A stretch of DNA of 64,000 nucleotides, taken from positions 620,001 through 684,000 of the forward strand of contig CM062387.1 of NCBI GenBank assembly GCA_031310005.1, given 5' to 3'. The notes under the pieces were generated by a model. It was not told the origin of the DNA. It made no database searches and worked only from the letters and a program-made list of their open reading frames with translations. The stretch comes from Dactylellina haptotyla. Its lineage: Eukaryota > Ascomycota > Orbiliomycetes > Orbiliales > Orbiliaceae. Positions 45,701 through 56,800 of this stretch are shown here, piece by piece. Position numbers and translations under genes: made by a program. Numbering within the stretch: position 1 is the first letter of the stretch; every line of letters starts with the position of its first letter.

Positions 45701-46412
45701 CCCATTTACTCTCGACTTCAGCCTCATCCTCCTCCTCACTTTCGTCTGAATACTCAGGCTGATACGGAGGCTTGAACTTCCAGGTAGGGCGTTGGATGAC
45801 ACTTCCTGGAACGCACTCGGGTGACAGGCTGACGGGGTATTCTTGCACACCCCAGCTTCCCTGGAATTGCATCTTGCCGTCGACTCTGCGCATGGTTGCT
45901 AGTCCCATTTCAACCTCGCCGATGTCCTTACAGATCACCTTGAACTTGTTTGAGAAAAATTGAATCTTCCCTTCGCTGGCATTGTTGAGCTGTCCGAGTG
46001 TCAGATGGGGCTTGAAGTCCTGGCGTTTCACGGCCTTCCTAACGTCGGGAAACTCGGAGGACAGAAGCTCGTAGATTTCTTGTATCCGATTCTCTGATTC
46101 CTCATCCGGGCGGAGTACTAGAAACGACGGACGCTTCTTACCGCCCCGGAAGACTTCGACGTCAGAGAAACGGATTCTGATGGGTGTTTCACAGATCGAG
46201 TGGAGGTTCTGGGAGAGGAATTCGGATGCGGCCTCGAGAGTGGCTGAGTGCACGAATGGATAGAACAGGTTGATGTGGGGCGGCCATTTGATGGCTGCGG
46301 CGTCGTAGAGGGACCGGAAGGGCTGGATTATGTCGAGGTGAGATGAGGGCAGGACGAGAGCCAGCGCGGTGTCTGGGGTCTGTGTGGGCGGGAAAGAAGG
46401 TGTGGACGCCAT
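42744..46412 (-). CDS. Four-domain RNA-end processing protein: 2H + EEP + poly(A)-polymerase-type NTase + MJ1316, 1222 aa
   Basis: Single, intronless frame. (1) Residues ~15-200: 2H phosphoesterase (2'-5' RNA ligase/CPDase type), with His46 in PPHINLFYPF and His136 in PHLTLG. (2) ~255-545: endonuclease/exonuclease/phosphatase domain with every metal and catalytic residue in place: Asn260 (SYNVF), Glu294 (CLQEV), His387 (NVHLP), Asp425/Asn427 (VGDTN) and SDH at 532-534. (3) ~615-990: nucleotidyltransferase with GSFG at 622 and DID at 635-637 (TSDIDYLGV), then a poly(A)-polymerase-like central domain (FRLAYRFLKLWAAKKG). (4) ~1135-1205: MJ1316/DUF504 (RIKWDGKYD, YVIGYEDRF, VPMHRVVYFK), thought to recognise RNA cyclic-phosphate ends. 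An acidic linker separates (3) and (4). Together they fit trimming, healing and tailing of broken RNA 3' ends. The ATG at 46412 is the first in frame. Confidence 0.95.
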   Translation of the reverse strand: MASTPSFPPTQTPDTALALVLPSSHLDIIQPFRSLYDAAAIKWPPHINLFYPFVHSATLEAASEFLSQNLHSICETPIRIRFSDVEVFRGGKKRPSFLVLRPDEESENRIQEIYELLSSEFPDVRKAVKRQDFKPHLTLGQLNNASEGKIQFFSNKFKVICKDIGEVEMGLATMRRVDGKMQFQGSWGVQEYPVSLSPECVPGSVIQRPTWKFKPPYQPEYSDESEEEDEAEVESKWEPVEVDQAAEKKPGQNFTLSSYNVFVDVDDIMTQNERWYKICKKLISTSSTIVCLQEVSDDLLIMMGNSWELRRKYPYISHSPEKPLLRARNCVILSSVPFTWEEVTSNVQKRSICVAKFQQLGYYTVQETEDDEEAEKTWHPLVVSNVHLPAYLTDEAVKNRADYTKEITSYLETNYPTNPVLIVGDTNIHNEATVEYAVAHKIISEASGAEYPKLFSSSEFSDAWLIAGEGLEGNTFDPSTNTLALENAQSGSSVPIKPQRFDRVYLRKQGGDNLLIREARVAPDSDPEDPASDHYILNTKLSFVDTDKQAAAAPLLDLPATSLNDSDLRDLLVENRCFPSPSDITLRHRALESLEACLKGFSDLSQTQSAESTFQLRLTLVGSFGLDTYDPTSDIDYLGVGTISTSLFWRVAKQRIKKWRGKSADDSTLAPSDALSVKIVRYVDAQIPMLILLVGDSIRVDLQYCTAVKIVENWDAIPSAPMNSSLFNLTVPTLKKLQAYRDMLFILNNVPNLATFRLAYRFLKLWAAKKGVYSSKFGFFGGVHITLLLARIAMLLPPSATASQLVLVFFKHYAKLDWSHEMVSIPNTGRVVRYQRAARDKMVILTITTPAVNVAANATSHTLRTLSGELEHAVAKFDVDASFVEVAGTFGDSVGSLSSSVGDFLNGFNRYIKVEVQFWGTNRQGGRALVGWVESRLVGLLAELGKHTPGLTARVWPGRFHEVKPDDGAEITTAATKEVDEDEKSELRGFYLVGLAPVSNSEMSKEDKRNGEAAFASVLRNFESAVRNKDKVDEKDSWISVSCVKQNEMTTEVGHVVREDKTMVWDGGEADEEGDTIPDEDSESDEENDMVEQLLGEGDEGDGFDDFFGPAKKNKKKAAAVTQQKTGPTPKLRPSHEVFNRIKWDGKYDAASYVIGYEDRFRGVLEIGAHLWKTEMTDEEFVPMHRVVYFKEKKTGVVVWDREKRVDKIFGSGKSEEKKGKK

Positions 46413-47733
46413 GACCGGCAATATAAATCTGTCACAATATCAGCAACCGTAATGACCAGCACACCCAGCAAAAGATACAGTATATCAATCGGATCGTACT
46501 CTGTGTCTTTCTATAAACCAATGTTTAAGAAGGGGGTAATCGGGAGAGGTGCCCGTGTTCGCGCTCGTTGTACAAATAATTGAGCGGCGGCGGATGTGTT
46601 GCGGTGAGGTTGAGATGTGTTGACTCTGTTGCACAAAGCTCAACGCCAATGAAAACAATTGCAAATTGCAGAGATTCGTCAATTAAAGAGTATAAAAGAT
46701 AAAAGATATCTATCATGAAATCTAGAAAATCTAGAAAATATGCTCGGGATGCAATGCGAGTTCGTTATACAAAGAGACTGAGTTCACAAGAAAATACGTA
46801 TCGATGCACGAGGACCGCGGACGATATTTATTCTTTGAACGGCCAAACACGGCGTTCGCGTGGGGTTTCTGTTACTGCGTTTCCGCCTGCAAGTTCGCCC
46901 TGCCGAAGAGTCACCGCGAATTCGAACTGATTCCTACCCTGTCGGCTGAGGCTCAAGTCTCGTTATTTCAAGGTTGAAACCACGGGCACGGCAGCTGGGA
47001 TGCTGTTTCGGTCCAATTTAAAGCTTCACAACCGCCCAAGCGCGCGATATTTGGGAGTGGTTGACTCATTGTACTATCGCTGACTCACAGTAGGACTTTG
47101 AGACTCCGCGCAGGGGACAATTCGATGAAATCATACTTGATCATACGTCCAGATTGGGGTATTCCGTGAGGGACTTGCCGGATATCAAAAATAAATATGT
47201 GACGCCGCTGTCTGAACCACAGTAGATACCTTCTTACCGGGTAGTTTCGATAATGATATCGAAATTCAAATATATATTAATAATATATTGATTGGCCTGC
47301 TAGCGAACTGCAGGTTTGACGACGTAAAGGCCGCCGCGCCAATCGACGCCTGCGGCCGTACGCCATTCCATGCGGGGTACGCGGCCGGGGTCATTTATGC
47401 CAATCACAATCGGTTCGGGCTGGGTCTCACTTTGTGTTGTTTACGTCCGCCGTCACCTGGAAATGAGATCTGATCGCTTCACCGCCTCATCCTCCTCTCC
47501 GTCTCGTCCCAGGGATATATCTCGCCGTCAGGGGATATTATCTGTACCACCACAAGCAAGTAACCCGCCTTCCGCTGGTCTCCTAATCCTACTATCCTCA
47601 TGTCCTGCACGGTCATGACGGTCTGACGGTCTGACACCAAGTCCCATCGATGCGCCTCCGACCCTCCAGCCTCAAAACCTCCTTCGTTCGTTACCTCACG
47701 GTCGTACCCCGATCCGCCCTCCAGTCTTCCACA
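46413..47733. other. Intergenic, 1.3 kb, shared divergent promoter
   Basis: Between the RNA-processing gene (minus) and the vacuolar protease (plus). The minus-strand frame 47479..48222 overlaps protease coding sequence and is a shadow. An alternative in-frame ATG for the protease lies at 47650. Confidence 0.5.
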
Positions 47734-50700
47734 ATGCCCTCCTGCGGCCCCTGCAAGCTGAGCTTCCTTCATTTCCGACCCTTCCCCGTCACTATCTTTA
47801 CCGCCGTCATCTACCTGGCCCTGTTCATCCCGCTCTTGATCATCCACTATGTTCCACCCTCGCCTCCTTCGAACGACTCGTTGAAGAAGTCGATAGGCGT
47901 GGACCTCGAAGACACATGGCACACCCTGGCCGCCATCACCAAGAAATACCATCCTTACAATTCGCGGGCGAATGACGAAGTTCGTGCGTTCCTGGTCGAC
48001 CGCATCCAGAGCATCGTCGACAAGAATGAAAACTACAACACCGAGATCGTGCAGGATAATGTCGTCAACGTCTTTTATCTCGGCCGGTCGTCCGTCAGCA
48101 TCTACTTTGAGAGCATGAACATCATTGTCAAAGTGGAGGGCAACGGCAAGTTTGAAGGAGAAGTTGGCGATGTTCTCGTGAATGCGCATTACGATAGCGT
48201 CAGCACAGCACCTGGTATGCAATTCGATATTATAAAAACTTTACTTCTCCAAAAGAACGTGAATGCTAAATTGGTATATAATAGGGGCAACCGACGATGG
48301 CGTCGCCGTTGTTACCGTCCTCGGCCTTATCGACTACTTTACTCAACCCGCCCACACACCCCTTCGGACCGTCTACTTTTTGCTCAACAATGGCGAAGAA
48401 GACTACCTGAACGGCGCAATGGCCTTCACCGAACACCCCATGGCGAAGACCTGCCGTATCTTCCTCAACCTCGAAGGCGCCGGCGCCGGCGGTAGAGCAA
48501 CGCTATTTCGCAGCACGGATGCCGAAGTTACCAACTTTTTCAAGAGGGCGAAATATCCGTTCGGCAGCAGTCTGAGCGGTGACGCTTTCAAGAGAGGTTT
48601 CATTCGAAGTCAGACCGACTACGTCATCTTTGATGGAGAATTGAACATGCGGGGTTTGGATTTGGCCTTCTGGCAGCCCAGAGCTAGATATCATACTCAA
48701 TGGGACTCGATGGCTTTCAGTAAGAAACCATATTCCTTTTTTTTCGCTTCTTTTTTCTTGAAGGCCAATGCTAACAGAAACAGCGAGCATCAATTCTCTA
48801 TGGCACATGTTTGAGACTTCTCTGGCTTCTCTCACCGGAATGGCTGGCGATGGTAGCTACACTTTCATCGCTGGAAATGGGCGAAAGCACACTGGTGTGT
48901 GGTTCGATAGTGAGTACACCTCTCAACGAGTAGTCAAATTATAGTCATTAACTGTTGTAGTGTTCGGCCGCGGATTCGCTATCTTCCAGATCGGTGATAC
49001 CTTCATCTGGACCATGTGCCTCCTCACAATCACACCCTTCTTCCTGTTCTTCTTCATCTATCTCCTCGCAAAATCCGACAAGCTTTACCTCCTCGCTTCT
49101 TCTCCAAAGTCGAATGGCCCACTGCCTCCGAAACTCGAATTGGCTGGAAGTAAAGGCTTCTGGCGACCTTTCATCGCCATCGCCCTATCATCTGCCGCTG
49201 TCATTTCCATTGCTTTGCTGATAGCCAAGGTAAACCCGATGATAATGTACAGTAGCCAGGAGGCGGTCTGGGTGTGCCTCATCTCTCTATGGCTCTTGGT
49301 ATCATTTTTCGTATTGAGGGTAGCGGGATGGTGGAGACCATCGGCCACCGCGAGAACCTGGGGCATAGCCTGGGTTTCTTTCATCTCATGGCTGCTCCTT
49401 CTAGGAAATGCAGTCGCGCAGGACAAGCTAGACGTCGGCGGACTCTATTTTACCATCTTTTACTACATGGCCACCTCCCTTGCCCTCTTCTTTGGCCTCC
49501 TCGAACTCTTCTTCCTCCCGCCCACTAACCACATCTACGAGTCCCTTCCTCATGGCGCTTTCGACGAAGATGACGACCGCCGCTCTCTCATCGCTCCATC
49601 TGTCGATGACCGCCATAATGTCACCTTGACACCTGAAGATGACGATGAAGAGGCCCCCAACGAACATACCTCCCTCCTCCGTGACTCTTCGAATCTAGGC
49701 CGAGGCCGTCATATCGGTCGACGTCCAAACTCCCACGGATCACTGAGCATCGGCGCAACCAGCACACTCCCCACAATCGAAGCCAACGAAGACGACGAAC
49801 CAGACTGCTCCTCCTCTCACCTTTGTGCGCAACGTCACTTCCCCGGCGAGCAATACTGGTCCCGCCATCTACTCCGCTACACGTGGATCCTACAAGCATT
49901 GATATTGATTCCAGTTCCCGTCATCATAACCGCCCAGATCGGTCTAATAGTCGGCACATCCATCGCCCAAACCGGCGCGGACGGCAACTCCGTCATCACA
50001 GGATTCCTCCTCTACGCCATCTTTACGATCCTCATGCTTCTCCCATTACTCCCCTTCATCCACCGCTGGACGAAGCACATCCCACTCCTCCTCGTCGCCG
50101 TATTCGCCGCGACAGCAATCTACCTCCTCGTCGCCTTCCCGTTCAGTTGGAACAACCCGCTTAAAGTCTACTTTGCTCAAACAGTAGACCTCCAAACCGG
50201 GCAGAACGCAGTTCACATCGTCGGCGTTAGTAAATACGTCCGCGCCCTTGTTGAGGAAAACCTCCCGAGCACCTGGAACGGCGTCAAAGTGAAGTGCACT
50301 GAAGACCCGCTGAGGTTGGGATTACAGCGGTGCACGTGGCCCGGCGAGATGCCGAACGTGGTACCGGGACACGCGTGGCAGAGCTGGATGACGGCGAACG
50401 CGACCCTCGTCGTTGGCGAGGAGGCGAAGAAGAACGCGGGGAAGCGAACGGTGAAGATTTCGGTTAACGCGCGAAATTCACGGGCTTGCCGGGTCCTCTT
50501 TGATCGGAAGGTTGCGGAAGCAGACGTGAGAGATCCCACGGGCAAGGGCGTGACGACGCCGCATAAGCAGCCTGTATCCGATGACGGGGTCGATCAGTTA
50601 CGGTTGTGGAGCAGAGAGTGGAATCGCGGGTGGGACGTTGAGGTTTCCGAGTCCGTTGATGCCGGGAAGGGGGAGCTGGAGGGCACGGTGCAGTGTTTGT

Positions 50701-50828
50701 GGAGTGATGCTAATGAGAGGGGGGTTATTCCTGCTTTGGATGAGGTGAAGAGGTTTTTGCCGAGGTGGAGTGTGGTTAGTAAGTTGGAGGATGGGTTGGT
50801 GGTTGGGGAGATGAGGTTTAAGGCTTGA
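47734..50828 (+). CDS. Vacuolar membrane metalloprotease, M28 family (Pff1-like), 969 aa
   Basis: Four exons: 47734..48214, 48285..48719, 48784..48909 and 48961..50828; joins are in frame. A short N-terminus ([14 protein letters not shown]) leads into the first membrane helix ([20 protein letters not shown]). The lumenal M28 protease domain has its zinc ligands: His152 and Asp154 in AHYDSV, the Asp of GATDDG, and Glu-Glu in NNGEED. Eight or so more membrane helices follow ([27 protein letters not shown], and others) with a hydrophilic loop between. This is the layout of fungal Pff1, a vacuolar membrane protease of about 950-1000 residues. I chose the start at 47734 because [11 protein letters not shown] matches the usual N-terminus; the ATG at 47650 would add 28 residues. 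Confidence 0.92.
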
Positions 50829-53800
50829 TTTGAATGTGAGTTTGGGCCTGGTATGTGAGAGAGTGGACATACTTTGGTCTCATGTATAGATTGGGAGAGT
50901 GGGATGTGGAAGATGTTCGAGCATGCGACGGTGTACATATAATTTGATATTTTTGGTGGTGAAGGACCCGCATGCATGCATGGCGATTTTTGTTTTTTAA
51001 ATATTGTACTACCATGACAGCGTGTTTATATATAGTATTCAATACATAATCATATATATATATACATATATCGAGAAAGAGAACAAGTTCAGAAGGAACT
51101 GATATAAGGAGATAGAATTAGAGCTTCATTGAATTCTCTAGACATCTCCGCAGAATCAACGAATCGGTGTCCCAGTCAATCAGCCTCCACGTCAGTTTAG
51201 TTATGAGACTACATCCTCGTAATTATAAAAACTAAAGAAATTTCAATATCAATATTTCAGTATCTTGGTCTAATAAAAAAATAATAAGAATGTCCTCGAG
51301 CATAGATCATCAGCAGCGCGAAAAGTCATAATCATATTACAGCTCGCCCAATTTTATATCTCCATTGATTTATTTTGACAATATCTCTATTCGACTTAAG
51401 TGCACAACTAAATTTGTTAATTCTTGAAAATTACAGGCTACACTTCTGCAAAAACACTGAAATCTTTCTATTCAGATAATCTCACCAAAAAAATCTATAA
51501 TTACAAATTTAGTAGCTAACTCCCTAATTCAACTAAGCCGACGTATTCACACACCTGGACCCTTCCACCATTATCATCTGATATAAAACGGACGGACAAA
51601 CGGAATTTCCGTATTCCGCACAAGTCAGTCTAACCGCCAGACTAGTCCGTGGAATGATAATTCATCTGATATCCCTCTTCTTTTCTTTTCGGTCCAGGCA
51701 CCCGTCTCGAAGGAAACTAATTTAGTCTCCCACATAGCTGACGGAATTCCGACAACTACGAATAATAGAATTATCGATCACACAGATCATCGTCTAGTTT
51801 AGCTCCAGAGCTCCCACACACACCTTTCCCTGAGATCGGATGATAGCACGGGCTTTATGAGCTCGGGGATAGTTTAAGTCTTAGCGAAGTGTGTGTTTAA
51901 CACATATTCTACGGGATCAAGTGGTTATGGTCATAGAGTGGGTTTTCGCAGTATGATTTTCGTATACAACAGGTTAGATTGAATTACTTGGTATAAAGTG
52001 TAATAAATTATGGAATTAACAATATATTCTAAATATACAACATTTCGTCAGAGCTTATGTCTCGTAAATTGATAAATTGCTCGCTCCATCACAAGGCCAG
52101 GTTTTAGAGCTGATGACCTATGTTTTAATATATCGTTATGGCTATCCGTATTGGGATTATACGATTATATCCGATAAGCTTTAGGTTTCGCGTCGGTAAT
52201 GTTGACATCCCTCGCACCCCGATCCATGGGCATCAGATGACCGACCACCAGCCATCTTTTTCGTCCGACGGAATACCTCTCGTCAAAAGGTTTCAAGGTA
52301 TCCGTCTACTGAAAAACAAACGGAAAATACTTCCCACCTCGTCTCGTCTCAGCCTCAGAAGGATGATCTGCCCGAAAGGAAGGGCCTCACCTGCCACTAC
52401 CTTGATTGAAATGTAACGATCGTAATAGCAGTATATTGGCTATGGTTCATATTCCCGTCAAGCCTCGAACCTGTTGAAAATGCGGGGTTGCGCGGTTACG
52501 ATATCCCCAAAAGAAAAAAACAGGAGGGCTGACCTCATCTCATCTCGGTCGACCCCCATCAACCAAGCAAGGAAAAAAGTCCCGCAAGGAAGTCAAAGGG
52601 AAAAAATGACCTGCATGAAAAGAAGAAAGGGAAAATCCCACACCACGCATGCAAGTATGGTAGCTAATCCACACACTTTTTTTTTTTTTTTTTTTTTTGT
52701 TCCCTTGCTCATCGCTCTTACACTTTTTTTGGTGGTGCATCCCGCTCATCGCGAGATTGGGTATAAGTGCGGGGAAAAGCGTAGGCATGACCAAGGAAGC
52801 CTCGAAACCATTGGTTTCTTTCTTTTTCAAGGGAGTTTCTGCTAAACGGGTAGCAATTGCGCAAGCAAACGCCTAAACTGTACGAAATGCAAAATGGTGA
52901 CCCCACGCTTTTACTCCTTTTTGCTCCTCTTGTACGAAATAGTAGACGAAGGTGCAGGTATTATTATTTCCTTGGGTTGGTAGACTGTATAACAGAGAGT
53001 CAGGGAGAGTGTCAGGTTACTCTGCGGTGGTACGGCCGCGGGCGGGATTTTGCTTTTTGGGGTAATATGTATTTATTGGGTTATTACCATCGCCTGACGA
53101 CGATAATGTGGAACCGGATTCTTCGGCTGCAATACATTTTCGGCTGTGTAGCCATGTCGCAGTCCAACGAACTTGGCTAATACCTAGTCATCTTTTCTCT
53201 CCGTTCTCGTTGCACTCGGTAGACTTCACGGAAGAGGAGAGGAGAGGAGAAGGCAGAGGTAAAATGTGACTTGGGGAGAGTTATGTGACATGTAGCTGCG
53301 GTCTAGAAAATCCGCAGAGGCGAACGCATCGCATCGCAGGCGAGGAATGTCATTGCGGAATGTAATTGGAGTCAAAGTTTGACAACCACGTGCAAAGGAA
53401 ACAATTAATGTCCAAGGAAGGGTCGATCTCCCTTCCCGTCCTTGTGTCTGAGAATTGGCGTATTGGGGCGTTTGTCTTAGTGCCATATAATTCTCTTCGT
53501 AGTATTAGATGTACCACCTTGTACTGAAGGGAAAAAAAGCTCGGATTCTGTGATCCAGGCTGGGTTAACTGGAAGCGCCGTGCCCAGCCCGCGATGAGGA
53601 TATATAACGCTCCTACTATAGGGCGCAAAACAGACAACAAAGAGACAGATGCTTTTACCCTTTTGATCCTCGCGCTTCGAATTTAGAAGCTGCTATATTT
53701 GTTCTTTATCCCTTGAAGGAGTTTATTCCTCAAAGGTCGAAGGGTGCAATCGATATCTGTCCGTGTCTCCGTGTCCGCACGTTTTACTGTAGCCGGCCGG

Positions 53801-56800
53801 GGGCCTCACACGTTTTCCGATAACGAACATAAACCCATCTGCAATGCATCGACCTTTCTATCACCGGCATGAAAGAAAAGACAGACTGTATCAGCTATCA
53901 CGCTTCTAGCGTACGAGCTATACCTGGGCTGATGAGGAGCACGTCAGTCCACAATTATCTGCAGACAGAAGGGGCGCTCGAGAGAGCAACAGGTAACCCC
54001 ACTCGATTGTGCCGTTGTGACCTTTGAAGGGCAACGAAGAACGCCAATCCGGTGCGAAAGTGTGGAGCTCGTAGCTTTCCCTTTGAGCTTGGCGGATGGG
54101 GAACTGGGAGGAGCACCACCCAGTTTCTGTTTTCTCTGGAGCTTAAAAGACCACACCACACGTTCGAGTTCAGTAGATGGGGCGCTGTGGTTTTGCCCGG
54201 CCACCTATTGGCCCAGATCCGCACTACGGTACCGGCAAGAAGCTTCTGAAACGAATCTGTCAAATCAGACAGTGACATTTTACAGGCGAGGTCCTTGTCC
54301 GACCTCTTGCTCAGTGAAAAATGGCCAAAATGTCTCCACATCAGTACAGTGCACACCAGGGTTGGGGGAGCTGTCGAGCGATCCTCGAATTAGCCTGCTC
54401 CCGCCTGTCAACCAATTTGTATTTTTGTTGTGGCCGGAACAAAAAATTGCGCAAGACCTGGGTAGAGATACGAGGCAGAAGGAGGCGGTACCTGGCTTGT
54501 TCATGTTTGTTATGGAGGGGAGTAAGCAGCGGGAAGGGTCCGAGTGTACCCAGAAGATCATAGGGTCGAGAATTGACGATTTTCACGATAGTCTTTGGAG
54601 CTCCAGAGCTTGACGAATCGAGTAAGAATTTTCGCAATTGACGATGAGGAAACCCTCATCGACATATTTGACATCCATGTCGAAAACCACAAAAATAAAG
54701 ATTTGTCTTCTCAAATCGGGGTACGGGTCTGCTCAACTTACCCAGGAAGTCATGTCGACGCATTTGTCTCAATTCCAAAGAAAAAGAATAAGGAAAAATA
54801 GCTAGGCAACCTTTCTCTGTGATTCGATGTTTGGGAGAAGCGCATTCGCAGAGTCCCGGATCCATTGGTCCTGCGCTCTTCGTTTTCCCCCTACTCCTCA
54901 TGCAGACTAATGCACGCCGCTCCTTCTGGTACCCGAACCATTCCGTTCTCAGGATGCCGGGCAACGCTTTTTTCGCCTTTTCTTTTCTTTTGTGGTGAGG
55001 TTTTTGCATGAACCGGCGACAGCGGGCAAACAAACCTAAGGTCACGATATCGCAGAAGCCTGGTTCAAGTCACGGTGCCATCCGCTCAGAAGCGTACTGG
55101 GGCGTACATTGGTGGGCGAGGGTAGATTTGAGCACTGTATGCTGCTGCCCCCATGTACCCCGGTCAAGTCACCAGCTCCAGCCAAGTTTTTTTTTACTGA
55201 TCTTGACTGACAGATCAAACGCATGAACAGCTCCTCGATCCGATGCGTTGTCACGCTTGTGGGTTTGATTTTTAGCTCCTGGGTTTATTTTAGTCTGAAT
55301 CGAAGGTGAATTAAAGGCTCCACGTTGGGCGGCTGATGAAGACCGTCGACAGACAGAGAGAATAGCACCTTTAGCCTCTTTGGCCTAAAGAGCAGCTGGA
55401 CGTTGACAGGTGATCTATGAATTCATTGTACAGTCGGCTACGGTGGAAGACCTATTGATCTTGGGAAAGTTAATGCGCATGCGAGCGCTGGGCTTGGGTC
55501 GGCTGTTGAGCTCGAGCTCGTTTAGACCACTTTTTCTTATTTTTCTTGTTTGTTTTTTTCTCTTCACGGTTAACTAGACTCATTAACTCCTGACTTGGGA
55601 AAGGAAAAAAATAGAGAGGCTAGTTGTAAGCTGTGAGCTGGGGTACTGGCTCTATTCCTTTATCAAAGTTTATTCGCGAGCACGATCGTGACTAGCGAGC
55701 ATTAATTGCCCCTTATGCGAAACAGAAGGGAAAAGGGAAGCAAGCGACATCGCAAAGGAGGTGATCTCCAGGCACTCGTCGCGCGCTGGCAGAGGTTCCT
55801 ATTCGTCTTTCGGGTAATATAAGCACGAATTCCTGGGAACTGGAAGCATAGATTTCGTCACGGATTAACAAGTCGAATGCTGGGTACTGTTTTGCTGGCA
55901 CAGAGGCGGGATCAGTACATCCAACCAAGCAGGCATGAACAGTATAATATAATTCGGCGTCCTCTCACAATCGATTCCTTCGGCCAGTGGGTGAGTGGTA
56001 CCAGCTCATCTGGCTGGGCCATCCTTTTTTGATGCAATGTCATGTAGGTACGTACATTTGTACCTGTAGCTTTGAGCTGTACCCAAAAGAGACCCCTGCT
56101 GTTTCCCTCCAGTACGAAACTCTCCTTCAGTTCAGCACAAGCCCCGTAGCCCTGTAGAGCTGGATGGGGTCAGCCAGGTATGGGTCACCACTGTTAATGC
56201 CGTCGAGTAGAATCGTGACTTTCTGAGACTTTCCATGCATGCACGGCCAATGCTGCTACATGTATCTTGTGTCCTTCTTGTTCTTCGGGAGTAGGCAATG
56301 GGTAAGCCGTGGCACCTATTGCATGGGATCTCGTGTCTACAGGACAAACGATGCAGCCAGCAGGAGCACAGCGGACACTTGACCGCTCGCTCTTTGCTGA
56401 GACTTTAGCGTCTTGATGAGTGAATGAACGAAGGACGTGGAGTATAGACCCGCTAGAAATAATCTTCTTTATTTCTCGCCGGTTGTGCCTTTTCCCTTCA
56501 TCTCCTCTGTTCTAATTAATTCTTTCTTGCTGTGTCTACCCGTCGACCTTGCAGGGCGTTGGAAGTACGAGCCAGCGCTCCGTGACCGGAACGTTTAAGC
56601 CCATTTGCATTCTCACGACAATAAAGATACGAAACGATACAATACAATACGACATAGTACAAACTAATAGAACTTGACGACTTGTTTTTTATGAACATTG
56701 CCATTCTTCTTCTTCATGCCTATTTCGATATAATCGTTTCTTAGTGGTCTTTCTGCTTTCAGGCGTTCTGTGCGATCGGGAAGGGTTCGGTTCTTTGCAA

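Noticed and set aside
47479-48222. 247-codon frame on the minus strand
   Set aside because: It is antisense to the first exon of the vacuolar protease, whose conserved motifs identify the real frame.
54017-54613. 198-codon frame on the plus strand
   Set aside because: It has no ATG start and overlaps several minus-strand frames of similar length; no domain.
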